DNA of 64,000 nt from Paenibacillus woosongensis (GTDB lineage Bacteria; Bacillota; Bacilli; Paenibacillales; Paenibacillaceae). The notes under the pieces were generated by a model, which did not search any database, had not been told where the DNA came from, and saw only the letters and a list, made by a program, of their open reading frames with translations. The DNA is taken from positions 558,001 through 622,000 of the forward strand of contig NZ_WNZW01000001.1 in the NCBI RefSeq assembly GCF_009725165.1. The letters are read 5' to 3'. This document shows, one piece after another, positions 56,715 to 64,000 of the stretch (within the stretch, counting starts at the first letter, position 1; every line of letters starts with the position of its first letter). The translations under genes and the position numbers were made by a program.

Positions 56715-57494
56715 ATGAGCAAAATCAAAAAGGTTCTTATCGCCTGTTCCACTCTTCTGTTAATTTTCTCTCTCTTCTCTGTTGCGCGAATTCTTTTGCG
56801 GGATTATGCGGCGCAGCAGCGAATGAAAGAGCTGGCAGAGGTCTGGAAAAACGGATCAGACACAGGCGGGGGCTCTGCCTCCCCCTCCCCTTTCAGCACG
56901 AAAGCGCACGGACAAGTCATGCTCCCCGGATTTCAAGAGCTCTACGAGAGGAACCCGGACATTATCGGTTGGCTGAAAATGGACGGCACCCGTATTGATT
57001 ACCCGGTCATGCAGAACCCGCAGGATCCGCAATACTATCTCAATCATGATTTCGATAAAAAGAAGAGCAAAAACGGCCTCCTCTTTTTGGACGCATCCAG
57101 CCGGGTAAACGATTCAGGCATTTTGCTGATTCATGGACACCATATGAAAAGCGGCCTGATGTTTGCAGACCTGATGAAGTACAAAAAAGAAAGCTATTAT
57201 AAGGAGCATGCTACTTTCGAGTTTAGTACGCTTTACGAGAAGGAAGAGTATGAGATCGTTGCAGTTTTTCTCTCACAGGTCTATCGCAAATCGGACGACG
57301 TTTTTAAGTACTACCAGATTGAGAAGGCAGGAACCCCCGCCGAGTTCGACTCATATGTTCAGAACATCAAAAAACTAGCTCTTTACGACACAGGCGTAAC
57401 AGCCCGGTATGGCGACAAGCTGCTTGTTTTGTCTACTTGTGAGTACTCAACCGATAACGGCCGGTTAGCGTTGGTCGCCCGAAAGCGTAAATGA
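56715..57494 (+). CDS. srtB: Class B sortase
   Basis: 259 residues: N-terminal membrane anchor (about 5-28), linker, and catalytic domain from about 75. The TLXTC-type triad is visible: His142 in LIHGHHMKSGLMFADL, Cys242 in LVLSTCEYS and Arg250 in NGRLALVARK. DYPVMQ, YYLNHDF and the N-terminal helix layout mark class B. It transfers a cut surface protein to the peptidoglycan precursor outside the membrane. The ATG lies 19 bases after the surface-protein stop with AAAGGCGG between, so the two genes form an operon and probably an enzyme-substrate pair. No other sortase or substrate is in the window. Confidence 0.95.
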   Translation: MSKIKKVLIACSTLLLIFSLFSVARILLRDYAAQQRMKELAEVWKNGSDTGGGSASPSPFSTKAHGQVMLPGFQELYERNPDIIGWLKMDGTRIDYPVMQNPQDPQYYLNHDFDKKKSKNGLLFLDASSRVNDSGILLIHGHHMKSGLMFADLMKYKKESYYKEHATFEFSTLYEKEEYEIVAVFLSQVYRKSDDVFKYYQIEKAGTPAEFDSYVQNIKKLALYDTGVTARYGDKLLVLSTCEYSTDNGRLALVARKRK

Positions 57495-57526
57495 CGCTTT
57501 TGAACTATGGGTTCAAGCAAATTCAT

Positions 57527-57559
57527 ATCACGTTCTCCACCGGAGGACGTGATTTTTTT
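57527..57559 (+). terminator. Terminator of the surface-protein/sortase operon
   Basis: A 12-bp stem with one mismatch (57527-57538 and 57542-57553), 3-base loop, T7. Confidence 0.9.
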
Positions 57560-57654
57560 GATTAGGTTTGACTTTCACTGTGAACATTTATCGCAGCCAA
57601 GCTGGAAATGTGATTTTGCGGACGATTTGTCCATGGTTCACTAACACGAAGAAG

Positions 57655-57682
57655 AAAAAAAATGCCCTTAGGAGAAGGGCAT
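57655..57682 (-). terminator. Terminator after the aldo/keto reductase gene
   Basis: ATGCCCTT/AAGGGCAT with a 5-base loop, followed on the minus strand by T8. Confidence 0.85.
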
Positions 57683-57704
57683 AGAAGAAAAGATTATGAA
57701 AGAA

Positions 57705-58622
57705 CTAAGGAAGCACATTACCCGCAGCGCGGTAAATTTCATACCACTCTTCACGCGTCAGCGTGATGTCAGCGGCTTTACAGCAGTTCAGAATTCTCTC
57801 CAGATTCATTGTACCGGTTACCGGCTGCATTTTGGCCGGATGACGGAGAAGCCATGCAATCGCGATCGTCGTGTTGGAAACCTCGTATTTCGCGGCGATT
57901 TCATCGATTTTGCGGTTCAGCTCAGGGAATTTCTCGTTGCCGAGGAAAACCCCTTCAAAAAATCCGTATTGGAACGGCGACCAAGGCTGGATCGTAATAT
58001 CATGCAATCGGCAATAGTCGAGAATGCTGCCGTCACGGTTAACCGCAGCTGCGTTCTCCATGTTCACGTTGATTCCGCTGGAAATCATCGTAGCATTCGT
58101 GATGCTCAGCTGCAACTGATTCGCAACCAGCGGCTGCTTCACATGCTTCTTCAACAGCTCGATCTGCATGGGATTTTGATTGGAGACCCCGAAATGGCGC
58201 ACCTTGCCTGAGCTCTCCAGCTTGTCGAACGCCTCTGCTACTTCCTCCGGTTCCACCAAAGCGTCAGGACGATGCAGCAGCAGCACGTCGAGATAATCGG
58301 TTTTCAATCTTTTCAGAATACCGTCTACCGAATTTAATATATGCTCTTTGGAGAAATCAAACATGCCCTGGCGAATGCCGCATTTGGACTGCAGAATGAT
58401 TTTCTCGCGCACATCGTCATTCATATGGATCGCGTCTGCAAAAATCTCCTCGCATTTGCCGCTGCCGTAAATATCCGCATGGTCAAAAAAATTCGCCCCA
58501 GCTTCAAGCGCCGTCTGCACAAATTTCTCCGCCTCGGCTTGTTCCAGCGAATTGATGCGCATGCAGCCAACAGCAATCACCGGTACCTCCAGGTTGCTGG
58601 TTCCCAGTTTCATCGTTCTCAT
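57705..58622 (-). CDS. Aldo/keto reductase (YdhF-like)
   Basis: 305-residue NADPH-dependent (beta/alpha)8 reductase. Catalytic tetrad: Asp and Tyr in FFDHADIYGSG (about 46-56), Lys in IILQSKCGIRQG and His in VLLLHRPDALV; the coenzyme segment is PVTGTMNLERI near the C-terminus. Probably detoxifies reactive carbonyls. The ATG follows AAGGAGG. Divergent from a MerR regulator, with the operator at 58689-58706 between them; this pairing matches the AdhR-type carbonyl response of Bacillus. Confidence 0.92.
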   Translation of the reverse strand: MRTMKLGTSNLEVPVIAVGCMRINSLEQAEAEKFVQTALEAGANFFDHADIYGSGKCEEIFADAIHMNDDVREKIILQSKCGIRQGMFDFSKEHILNSVDGILKRLKTDYLDVLLLHRPDALVEPEEVAEAFDKLESSGKVRHFGVSNQNPMQIELLKKHVKQPLVANQLQLSITNATMISSGINVNMENAAAVNRDGSILDYCRLHDITIQPWSPFQYGFFEGVFLGNEKFPELNRKIDEIAAKYEVSNTTIAIAWLLRHPAKMQPVTGTMNLERILNCCKAADITLTREEWYEIYRAAGNVLP

Positions 58623-58679
58623 GATTCATATCCTCCTTGTCTAGACCTTTTGAATCAACGGCTTGTATTGTACAATAGA

Positions 58680-58710
58680 ATCTTAAAGCTTAAAGTTAAC
58701 TTCAAGTCAA
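58680..58710 (-). promoter_or_regulatory. MerR-type promoter of the reductase gene, with AdhR-like operator
   Basis: Minus-strand TTGACT (58705-58710) and TAAGAT (58680-58685) are separated by 19 bases, the long spacer typical of MerR-activated promoters. An almost perfect palindrome CTTAAAGTTAACTTCAAG (58689-58706) fills the spacer, as in NmlR/AdhR operators. Confidence 0.75.
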
Positions 58711-58747
58711 GAGCTGCACACCAAATTATATTCGGGAGAGAAATAAG

Positions 58748-59128
58748 ATGGCGATGATCTACTCCATTAAACAAGTATCGGAAAAAACCAATTTACCTAG
58801 TCACACACTGCGTTATTATGAAAAAGAGGGGCTGCTGCCGTTCGTGAAACGGAGTGAAGGCGGCATACGCCGCTTTACCGACGACGACTTGGAATGGCTC
58901 GGGTTAATCTGCTGTCTGAAGGAAACGGGCATGCCCATTAAGCAGATCAAAGAGTTCGTTGATTTAAGCGTGCAAGGCGGTGGCACCCTGAAGCAGCGCT
59001 GCGAAATATTGATCGAGCACAAGAAGAACGTCGAGAATGAAATTCAAACGATGCAGAAGCATCTGAAAAAAGTAACGATGAAAATCAACCATTTCAGCGC
59101 GCAGTACGAAGAATACGCTCGCCGGTGA
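58748..59128 (+). CDS. MerR family regulator (NmlR/AdhR-like)
   Basis: 126 residues: winged helix IYSIKQVSEKTNLPSHTLRYYEKEGLLPFVKRSEGGIRRFTDDDLEWLGLICCLKETGMP, then a dimerisation coiled coil. The pair of adjacent cysteines (about 56-57) lies where the AdhR/NmlR group carries its redox or aldehyde-sensing cysteine, though exact alignment is uncertain. Likely activates the divergent aldo/keto reductase by untwisting the 19-base-spacer promoter. The ATG has GGGAGAG upstream. Confidence 0.92.
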   Translation: MAMIYSIKQVSEKTNLPSHTLRYYEKEGLLPFVKRSEGGIRRFTDDDLEWLGLICCLKETGMPIKQIKEFVDLSVQGGGTLKQRCEILIEHKKNVENEIQTMQKHLKKVTMKINHFSAQYEEYARR

Positions 59129-59206
59129 CCTGTTGCAATAAAGCCAGCTCTCTGAAATAATAAAAGGACACTAGTCTTCCATCTTTATGCAAAGGAGGCG
59201 ATTGAC

Positions 59207-59725
59207 TTGGATTCATCCATGATCCATGAATTTTTTGATGCTGTACAGGCAGGCAACGCAGCCAGGCTGGAGGAGCTCATGGAAAATCATCCTCATTTGG
59301 CGAATACGGCTAACAGCGACGGTCTCACCCCGCTAGGATATGCAGCGCATTTCGGACAGAGGGAAGCAGTGCGGGCGCTGCTCGATCACAACGCTGATGT
59401 GAACGCGGTGTCCCGCTCCACAATCTCTTACATCCCCTCGAACACGGCTCTGCATGCTGCCATCGCAGGGGCAAGAAATCTGGAGGTCATCCGCCTTCTG
59501 CTTGCCCGTCATGCCAAAACTGATCTGCTGGACAGCAATGGCCACACTTGTCTACATACCGCTGCTTTTCACGAGGATAATCGAGAGATCATTGAGTTAT
59601 TGATCGAGCACGGTGCCGACGTCAATGCTCGGACGAAAGACGGCGAAAGCCCGTTGTCTCTTGCCATCAAACAAGGGAATCACCTTGTGGCAGAGCTTCT
59701 TCGCGAACATGGAGCTCTGTTATGA
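59207..59725 (+). CDS. Ankyrin repeat protein
   Basis: 172 residues consisting of about five ankyrin repeats, e.g. DGLTPLGYAAHFGQREAVRALLDHNADVN, NTALHAAIAGARNLEVIRLLLARHAKTD, NGHTCLHTAAFHEDNREIIELLIEHGADVN and DGESPLSLAIKQGNHLVAELLREHGA. A protein-interaction scaffold of unknown partner; no signal peptide or enzyme domain. The TTG start follows AAAGGAGG at 8 bases. The stop codon lies within a strong terminator hairpin. Confidence 0.9.
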   Translation: MDSSMIHEFFDAVQAGNAARLEELMENHPHLANTANSDGLTPLGYAAHFGQREAVRALLDHNADVNAVSRSTISYIPSNTALHAAIAGARNLEVIRLLLARHAKTDLLDSNGHTCLHTAAFHEDNREIIELLIEHGADVNARTKDGESPLSLAIKQGNHLVAELLREHGALL

Positions 59726-59748
59726 TTCATAACAGAGCTTCTTTTTTT
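59713..59748 (+). terminator. Terminator overlapping the end of the ankyrin gene
   Basis: AGCTCTGTTAT/ATAACAGAGCT with a 5-base loop, then TCTTTTTTT. Confidence 0.9.
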
Positions 59749-60135
59749 AACCCCGTCTTCTCATGGCCTATCCCCGCTTTATCGCTAGTTACGGTTCACC
59801 GCTCCGTACAAGTTTTCCTGGAATTAAAGCTTTTCCCTCAATAACAACAGCTCTGGCTTGCAGCTTTTATTTTATTAACAGATGGCAGATTTTTCCCCCC
59901 GGATCACATAAACCTCCCCCTTCATACAAATCTAACTATCAATTACAATAATAGGTAACTTAAGTTGATAGACACGGTATTCTGATCCCTTGTATTGAAA
60001 ACGCTTTATCACGGCCGTTCAACTCTCTATTTCTGTTTCCCGCTGATTATCTCATGAAGGGGGTGATAGATTCTTAGATTTGCCTGCAATCTTCATGCAC
60101 TACAAAACTATGGGACAAAGAGGTGGATTTAAGTA
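59749..60135 (+). other. Upstream region of the chitinase gene
   Basis: About 390 bases without a gene, which should carry the chitinase promoter. TTGATA near 59965 may be a -35, without a convincing -10. A cre-like site lies at 59996-60009. Confidence 0.4.
59996..60009. promoter_or_regulatory. Possible CcpA (cre) site upstream of the chitinase gene
   Basis: TGAAAACGCTTTAT keeps the TGnAAnCGnT core of the cre consensus but has mismatches in its last two positions. Carbon repression of a chitinase would make sense; the call is weak. Confidence 0.3.
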
Positions 60136-62211
60136 ATGGCACTACGCAAACTGTTGTTTTCAAAGAGCAGCATCCTGCTGCTGGCTGTCGTCGTGACTCT
60201 ATCTGTGTTTTCCTCATTAGCTTACGGGGGGCAAAAAGCTGAGGCGGCTTCGGATTATAAAATCATCGGATATTATCCATCCTGGGGGGCGTATGGAAGA
60301 AACTATAACGTCTCCGACATTGATGCCAGCAAAGTGACGCATATCAACTATGCGTTCGCGGATATTTGCTGGAATGGCATTCACGGAAACCCGGACCCTA
60401 CCGGACCTAACCCGGTTACATGGTCCTGTCAGGACGAGGCTGGCACGATCAACGCTCCGAACGGAACGATCGTACTCGGCGATCCCTGGATCGATGCCCA
60501 GAAATCCTTCCCGGGCGATACTTGGGACAAACCGATTAAAGGGAATATCGGCCAGCTGATCAAGCTGAAGCAGGAGAATCCCGGACTGAAAACAATTATA
60601 TCCGTCGGCGGCTGGAGCTGGTCGAACCGCTTCTCCGATGTGGCGGCAAACGCGCAAACCCGTGAAACCTTCGCCAACTCGGCGGTCGATTTCCTGCGCA
60701 AATATCAGTTTGACGGCGTGGATCTGGATTGGGAATACCCGGTTAGCGGCGGACTGTCCGGCAATAGCGTCCGGCCCGAGGATAAGCAGAACTACACACT
60801 GCTGCTGCAAAAAGTCCGCGAGAAGCTGAACGCCGCCGGTGCGCAAGACGGCAAAACCTATCTGTTGACGATCGCCTCAGGCGCAGGCCCTTCATTCGCA
60901 CAGAATACCGATCTCGCCGGCATCGCCTCGGTGGTCGACTGGATCAATATTATGACCTACGATTTCAACGGAGGCTGGCAGACCATTAGCGCGCATAACG
61001 CTCCTCTATACTACGATCCTGCCGCTGCTGCCGCAGGAGTGCCCGATGCAGCGACATTTAATGCCGCCGCCGGCGTACAAGGCCATCTGAATGCGGGCGT
61101 TCCAGCCAGCAAAATCGTGCTGGGCATGCCGTTCTACGGCCGCGGCTGGGCCAATTGCGGCTCCGGCAGCAACGGACAGTATCAAAGCTGCTCCGGCGTA
61201 TCGAATGGAACATGGGAGTCGGGGATCTTCGATTTTAGCGACCTGGAAGCGAAGTATATCAATAAAAACGGGTATACGCGGCATTGGAACGATACGGCTA
61301 AAGTGCCGTACCTGTACAACCCTTCAAACCGGACTTATATTTCCTATGACGACGTAGAATCCTTCGGCCACAAAACGGCCTTCATTAAGAGCAATGGCTT
61401 AGGCGGGGCTATGTTCTGGGAGTTCAGCGGCGACCGGAACAAGACGCTCCTGAACAAGCTGGCGAGCGATTTGTCCATCGGTGCAGGCGGTCCTGGCAAC
61501 GGTTCAGATACGACACCGCCAACGGCACCGGCGAATCTTCAGGTCACTGGAAAGACATCGAACAGCGTTACCCTATCCTGGAGCGCATCGACCGATAACG
61601 TAGGTGTTACGGGTTATACGGTCAGCTACGGCTCGAACGAGCTGAACGTAGCCGGTACGAATGCCACAATCAGCGGACTTGCGCCGAACACGGCGTATAC
61701 ATTCACGGTCAAAGCCCGGGATGCCGCAGGCAACGTCTCCGCCCCAAGCAGCCCACTATCCGTCACGACGGACCCGGCTTCCGGCGATACGACACCGCCA
61801 ACGGCACCGGCGAACCTTCAGGTCACCGGAACGACGGCGAACACCGTTACCCTGTCCTGGAGCGCATCCACCGATAACGTAGGCGTGACGGGTTATACGG
61901 TCAGCTACGGCTCGAACGAGCTGAACGTAGCCGGTACGAGCGCCACAATTAGCGGACTTGCGCCGAACACGGCGTATACATTCTCGGTCAAAGCCCGGGA
62001 TGCCGCGGGCAATGTATCGGATGGCGCTGCCGTAACAGCAACGACCGATGCAGACGGCGGGAACGCTATCGCTCCTTGGGCGCCAAACATCAACTACATG
62101 GCTAACGACCAAGTAACATACGAGGGCAAAACATACTATTGCATCCAAGCCCACACATCCCTGCCGGGCTGGGAACCGGCAAACGTTCCGGCATTATGGG
62201 GTTTGCTGTAA
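60136..62211 (+). CDS. Secreted GH18 chitinase with two FN3 domains and a chitin-binding domain
   Basis: 691 residues. The signal peptide ends near AEA/AS (37-39). The GH18 TIM barrel (about 40-445) has ISVGGWSWS, the catalytic DGVDLDWEYP with Glu200 as proton donor, MTYDFNGGW and a chitinase insertion domain with MPFYGRGW. Two fibronectin type III domains (about 458-550 and 551-640) are nearly identical, followed by a CBM5/12-type chitin-binding module (about 645-691) with the aromatic pattern APW..N..Y..ND.V.Y.GK.Y.C...H.S.P.W.P. The layout matches Bacillus circulans chitinase A1. Degrades external chitin. Start ATG with GAGGTGG 9 bases upstream. Confidence 0.97.
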   Translation: MALRKLLFSKSSILLLAVVVTLSVFSSLAYGGQKAEAASDYKIIGYYPSWGAYGRNYNVSDIDASKVTHINYAFADICWNGIHGNPDPTGPNPVTWSCQDEAGTINAPNGTIVLGDPWIDAQKSFPGDTWDKPIKGNIGQLIKLKQENPGLKTIISVGGWSWSNRFSDVAANAQTRETFANSAVDFLRKYQFDGVDLDWEYPVSGGLSGNSVRPEDKQNYTLLLQKVREKLNAAGAQDGKTYLLTIASGAGPSFAQNTDLAGIASVVDWINIMTYDFNGGWQTISAHNAPLYYDPAAAAAGVPDAATFNAAAGVQGHLNAGVPASKIVLGMPFYGRGWANCGSGSNGQYQSCSGVSNGTWESGIFDFSDLEAKYINKNGYTRHWNDTAKVPYLYNPSNRTYISYDDVESFGHKTAFIKSNGLGGAMFWEFSGDRNKTLLNKLASDLSIGAGGPGNGSDTTPPTAPANLQVTGKTSNSVTLSWSASTDNVGVTGYTVSYGSNELNVAGTNATISGLAPNTAYTFTVKARDAAGNVSAPSSPLSVTTDPASGDTTPPTAPANLQVTGTTANTVTLSWSASTDNVGVTGYTVSYGSNELNVAGTSATISGLAPNTAYTFSVKARDAAGNVSDGAAVTATTDADGGNAIAPWAPNINYMANDQVTYEGKTYYCIQAHTSLPGWEPANVPALWGLL
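61507..62050 (+). repeat. Tandem 279-bp duplication encoding the two FN3 domains
   Basis: 61507-61785 and 61786-62050 match almost base for base, including silent positions, over the DTTPPTAPANLQVTG to AYTF.VKARDAAGNVS segment. A recent in-frame duplication. Confidence 0.9.
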
Positions 62212-62221
62212 AATAAAATTC

Positions 62222-62263
62222 AAAACAGCAGCCCAGGAGCAGAGCTCTTGGCTGCTGTTTTTC
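62222..62263 (+). terminator. Terminator after the chitinase gene
   Basis: AAAACAGCAGCC/GGCTGCTGTTTT with a partly self-paired 16-base loop, then TT. Confidence 0.85.
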
Positions 62264-62272
62264 TATGTGGTG

Positions 62273-63265
62273 TTACATAAGAAAGTATTTCCCCGGATTC
62301 CTCCCGTAAGCTTCAGCGGCGCGCACCGCTGCGTTTGCCTTCTGCAGCTCAAAACGCGCCTCTGGCGGCTGCAGCGTCAGCTTCTTCGCCTGAATTAAGG
62401 CAATCAGCTCTCTGAATGTATCCTGCCACACTTGAGCGCTAACCGTCTGATTCCATTGCCGCAGATGAAACATCGTCGCTGAAGCGTTCGTGCTGCGCCT
62501 GATTTCAGCCCAGTCCAGCGGCACTCCCGACAGAAGCCCTACCGTTACGAACATTCCATCCGTACGCACACAGCAAGCCAGCTCCGTACCAGGACTGCCG
62601 CCGATCATATCCACCGCAGCGTCTGCCCCCAAGCCGCCGGTCAGCTCCATGACAGCCGGCTTTAGCGGAGTCTCGTCCGTATTGATCACTGACTCCGCGC
62701 CCAGCTTAAGCAGCTCTCTCGTATGATGATCATTTCTCGCCACAGCGATGAGTCTTATGCCAAGAAAAGCGCACAACTGGGCCAATACCCGCCCGAGCGC
62801 AGAGCCGCTTGCATTGACGACAAGGACGGACCCCGGCTGCAAACTTAGTATATTCCGACAAATAAGCCAGGCGGTTACCGGGTTGATATACAGCTGCGCT
62901 GCCTGATCATCCGTGACGGCATCGGGAATCACAACGGCCCAGGACGCCGATGCCTTCACAAATTGCTGCCAGGTGCCTTCGCCCCGCAGCGGCAGCACCC
63001 GCTTGCCGATCAGCTCCGGGGCGACATCCTTTCCCACGTCCTCCACAATGCCGACGCCTTCGTATCCGGGTATGCAGGGAAGCGATATCCGGTGCGAATA
63101 CGCTCCCCGGATCGGAATAAGATCCGAAGGATTGACCGGCCGTGCGATCATTCGTACCAGCACCTCGCCCTGTCCGGGAGCTGTAACGGGCCTTTGTTCG
63201 ACCCTCAGGACGTCTTCAGGCGTTCCAAATTCATGAAAGACAATATATTGATTATCTGCACGCAT
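62273..63265 (-). CDS. MDR-family quinone oxidoreductase / enoyl reductase-like protein
   Basis: 330 residues, medium-chain dehydrogenase fold without the structural or catalytic zinc ligands. N-terminal GroES-like part with PVNPSDLIPIRGAYSHR and PGYEGVGIVEDVG, then the NADPH Rossmann domain with LVVNASGSALGRVLAQLCAFLG and MIGGSPG. The closest named relatives are mitochondrial-type trans-2-enoyl-CoA reductase and quinone reductase; the substrate is open. The ATG has GGAGGGGG upstream. Convergent with the chitinase gene. Confidence 0.87.
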   Translation of the reverse strand: MRADNQYIVFHEFGTPEDVLRVEQRPVTAPGQGEVLVRMIARPVNPSDLIPIRGAYSHRISLPCIPGYEGVGIVEDVGKDVAPELIGKRVLPLRGEGTWQQFVKASASWAVVIPDAVTDDQAAQLYINPVTAWLICRNILSLQPGSVLVVNASGSALGRVLAQLCAFLGIRLIAVARNDHHTRELLKLGAESVINTDETPLKPAVMELTGGLGADAAVDMIGGSPGTELACCVRTDGMFVTVGLLSGVPLDWAEIRRSTNASATMFHLRQWNQTVSAQVWQDTFRELIALIQAKKLTLQPPEARFELQKANAAVRAAEAYGRNPGKYFLM

Positions 63266-63361
63266 CGCCTAGCCCCCTCCTGCCGAAGCCTATCATATTT
63301 ATGTTCTAACCTTTTATTTTGCTTTAGCATCCATTGGTCAAGCTGCTGCCCCTGCCCGCCG

Positions 63362-64000
63362 CTAAATCAGCTGCCAATACATGAACAGCGATAACAGCGT
63401 CCAAGCCGCCGCGGTAAACAGAATGTAATGGATGCGCCCGGACATTCTCCAATACTTTCTCCTCACTACCATTACAGCAAATATAATCATGGATATTCCA
63501 ATGATCATCTGCAGCCATGGAAGCACATCCAATACAGAATTCCATGAAGGCAATATGCCATAGGCTGCCTTCGGCAAGCCGTACACAGGATCGATTTGGC
63601 CGTTCATAGCCACTCCGGTCAGGATAGCCAGGGTCAGTACGCCGAACGCTATGGCGGCTCCTGCTGCGGCACGCGCCAGTTTAGCAGATGGCGTTCGGGC
63701 TTTAGAGCGTCTTAAGAGGCCAAGTACTGCTCGAACACTCCAGACGATGAGAGTAATGATGATAAACAGTAAAATGACGATGATCGTCAGAAACGTAAAT
63801 GAACTCGAAGCATACCAAGGGGCCTTTGAATACGTCATCGGGCCGTCGGACATGAGCATCGTATTGCCGTAAGGGTCAGCCCCGAACACGATCGTACGGA
63901 AGCCGCCATAATAATCCTGTGTTCGCTGCTCCCTTAAATTAAGGTAAATGCCAGGTTCTATTTCCACAAAACGGTTCACTTCTCCTGCATGGCTGACGAG
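63362..64000 (-). CDS. Membrane protein C-terminal part, possibly of a serine hydrolase (cut by right edge)
   Basis: 213 codons are open to the right edge with no start required, so the 5' part lies outside. The first ~60 residues (HAGEVNRFVEIEPGIYLNLRE, then YYGGFRTIVFGADPYGNTMLMSDG) form a beta-rich piece. Four membrane helices follow (about 65-88, 108-130, 150-172, 187-208). This arrangement resembles the tail of Paenibacillus beta-lactamase-related serine hydrolases with a membrane C-terminus, but the catalytic part is not visible, so the assignment is tentative. Confidence 0.55.
   Translation of the reverse strand, partial: LVSHAGEVNRFVEIEPGIYLNLREQRTQDYYGGFRTIVFGADPYGNTMLMSDGPMTYSKAPWYASSSFTFLTIIVILLFIIITLIVWSVRAVLGLLRRSKARTPSAKLARAAAGAAIAFGVLTLAILTGVAMNGQIDPVYGLPKAAYGILPSWNSVLDVLPWLQMIIGISMIIFAVMVVRRKYWRMSGRIHYILFTAAAWTLLSLFMYWQLI

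Overview
The window looks like the chromosome of a spore-forming Gram-positive bacterium of the Paenibacillus type. The evidence is a mid-range G+C content, strong AAGGAGG ribosome-binding sites, frequent GTG and TTG starts, T-box control of pheST and ilvB, the infC-rpmI-rplT operon starting at ATT, a sporulation-type histidine kinase, a class B sortase, and a secreted GH18 chitinase with fibronectin and chitin-binding modules. The species call is inference; no rRNA or marker gene settles it.

Layout. 1-9.3 kb: minus-strand housekeeping block with mutS2 (cut by the left edge), a ZapA-like protein with a very long coiled coil, pheT and pheS behind a T-box, plus small plus-strand genes (YvlD-like membrane protein, CuA lipoprotein, YwbE) and a general stress protein. 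9.4-9.85 kb: tRNA-Gly, tRNA-Pro, and a duplicated tRNA-Gly flank that now holds an unidentified multi-hairpin RNA-like element. 10-15.5 kb: a GGDEF/EAL membrane protein, an aldolase-family protein, a PAS histidine kinase and a small Cys-containing protein. 15.7-22.1 kb: branched-chain amino acid genes, with ilvB-ilvH-ilvC behind a T-box, then a glycerol dehydrogenase-like gene and leuB, each bounded by terminators. 22.3-29.1 kb: acetyltransferase, GY-rich protein, infC-rpmI-rplT with an attenuator-like leader, glycosyltransferase, PAP2 phosphatase, diacylglycerol glycosyltransferase-like gene and trmB. 29.5-38.8 kb: ytqA-ytqB (tRNA wobble uridine modification), a VOC protein, a lipase-like hydrolase, recQ with a B12-binding radical SAM gene, and an RlmD/RlmCD-like rRNA methyltransferase.

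39.1-46.8 kb is visibly AT-richer and carries accessory genes: a dCache chemoreceptor, two decayed copies of a PhnB-like VOC gene, YkvA, DUF4256, a DUF1878-like protein, a ZinT lipoprotein between two Zur boxes, a ferritin-like protein, a DJ-1/PfpI protein and a DUF4269 protein. I see no integrase or insertion sequence. 46.8-50 kb holds a marR-nitroreductase-NAD(P)-binding operon and an ArsR/DUF2087 regulator.

50.4-57.5 kb is the most distinctive locus: a 2,100-residue secreted surface protein with four tandem isopeptide-type domains, a heptapeptide repeat stalk and an unusual VPKTE sorting signal, followed 19 bases later by a class B sortase that is probably dedicated to it. 57.7-64 kb: an aldo/keto reductase divergent from a MerR regulator with an AdhR-like operator, an ankyrin protein, the chitinase, a quinone reductase-like enzyme and a membrane protein cut by the right edge.
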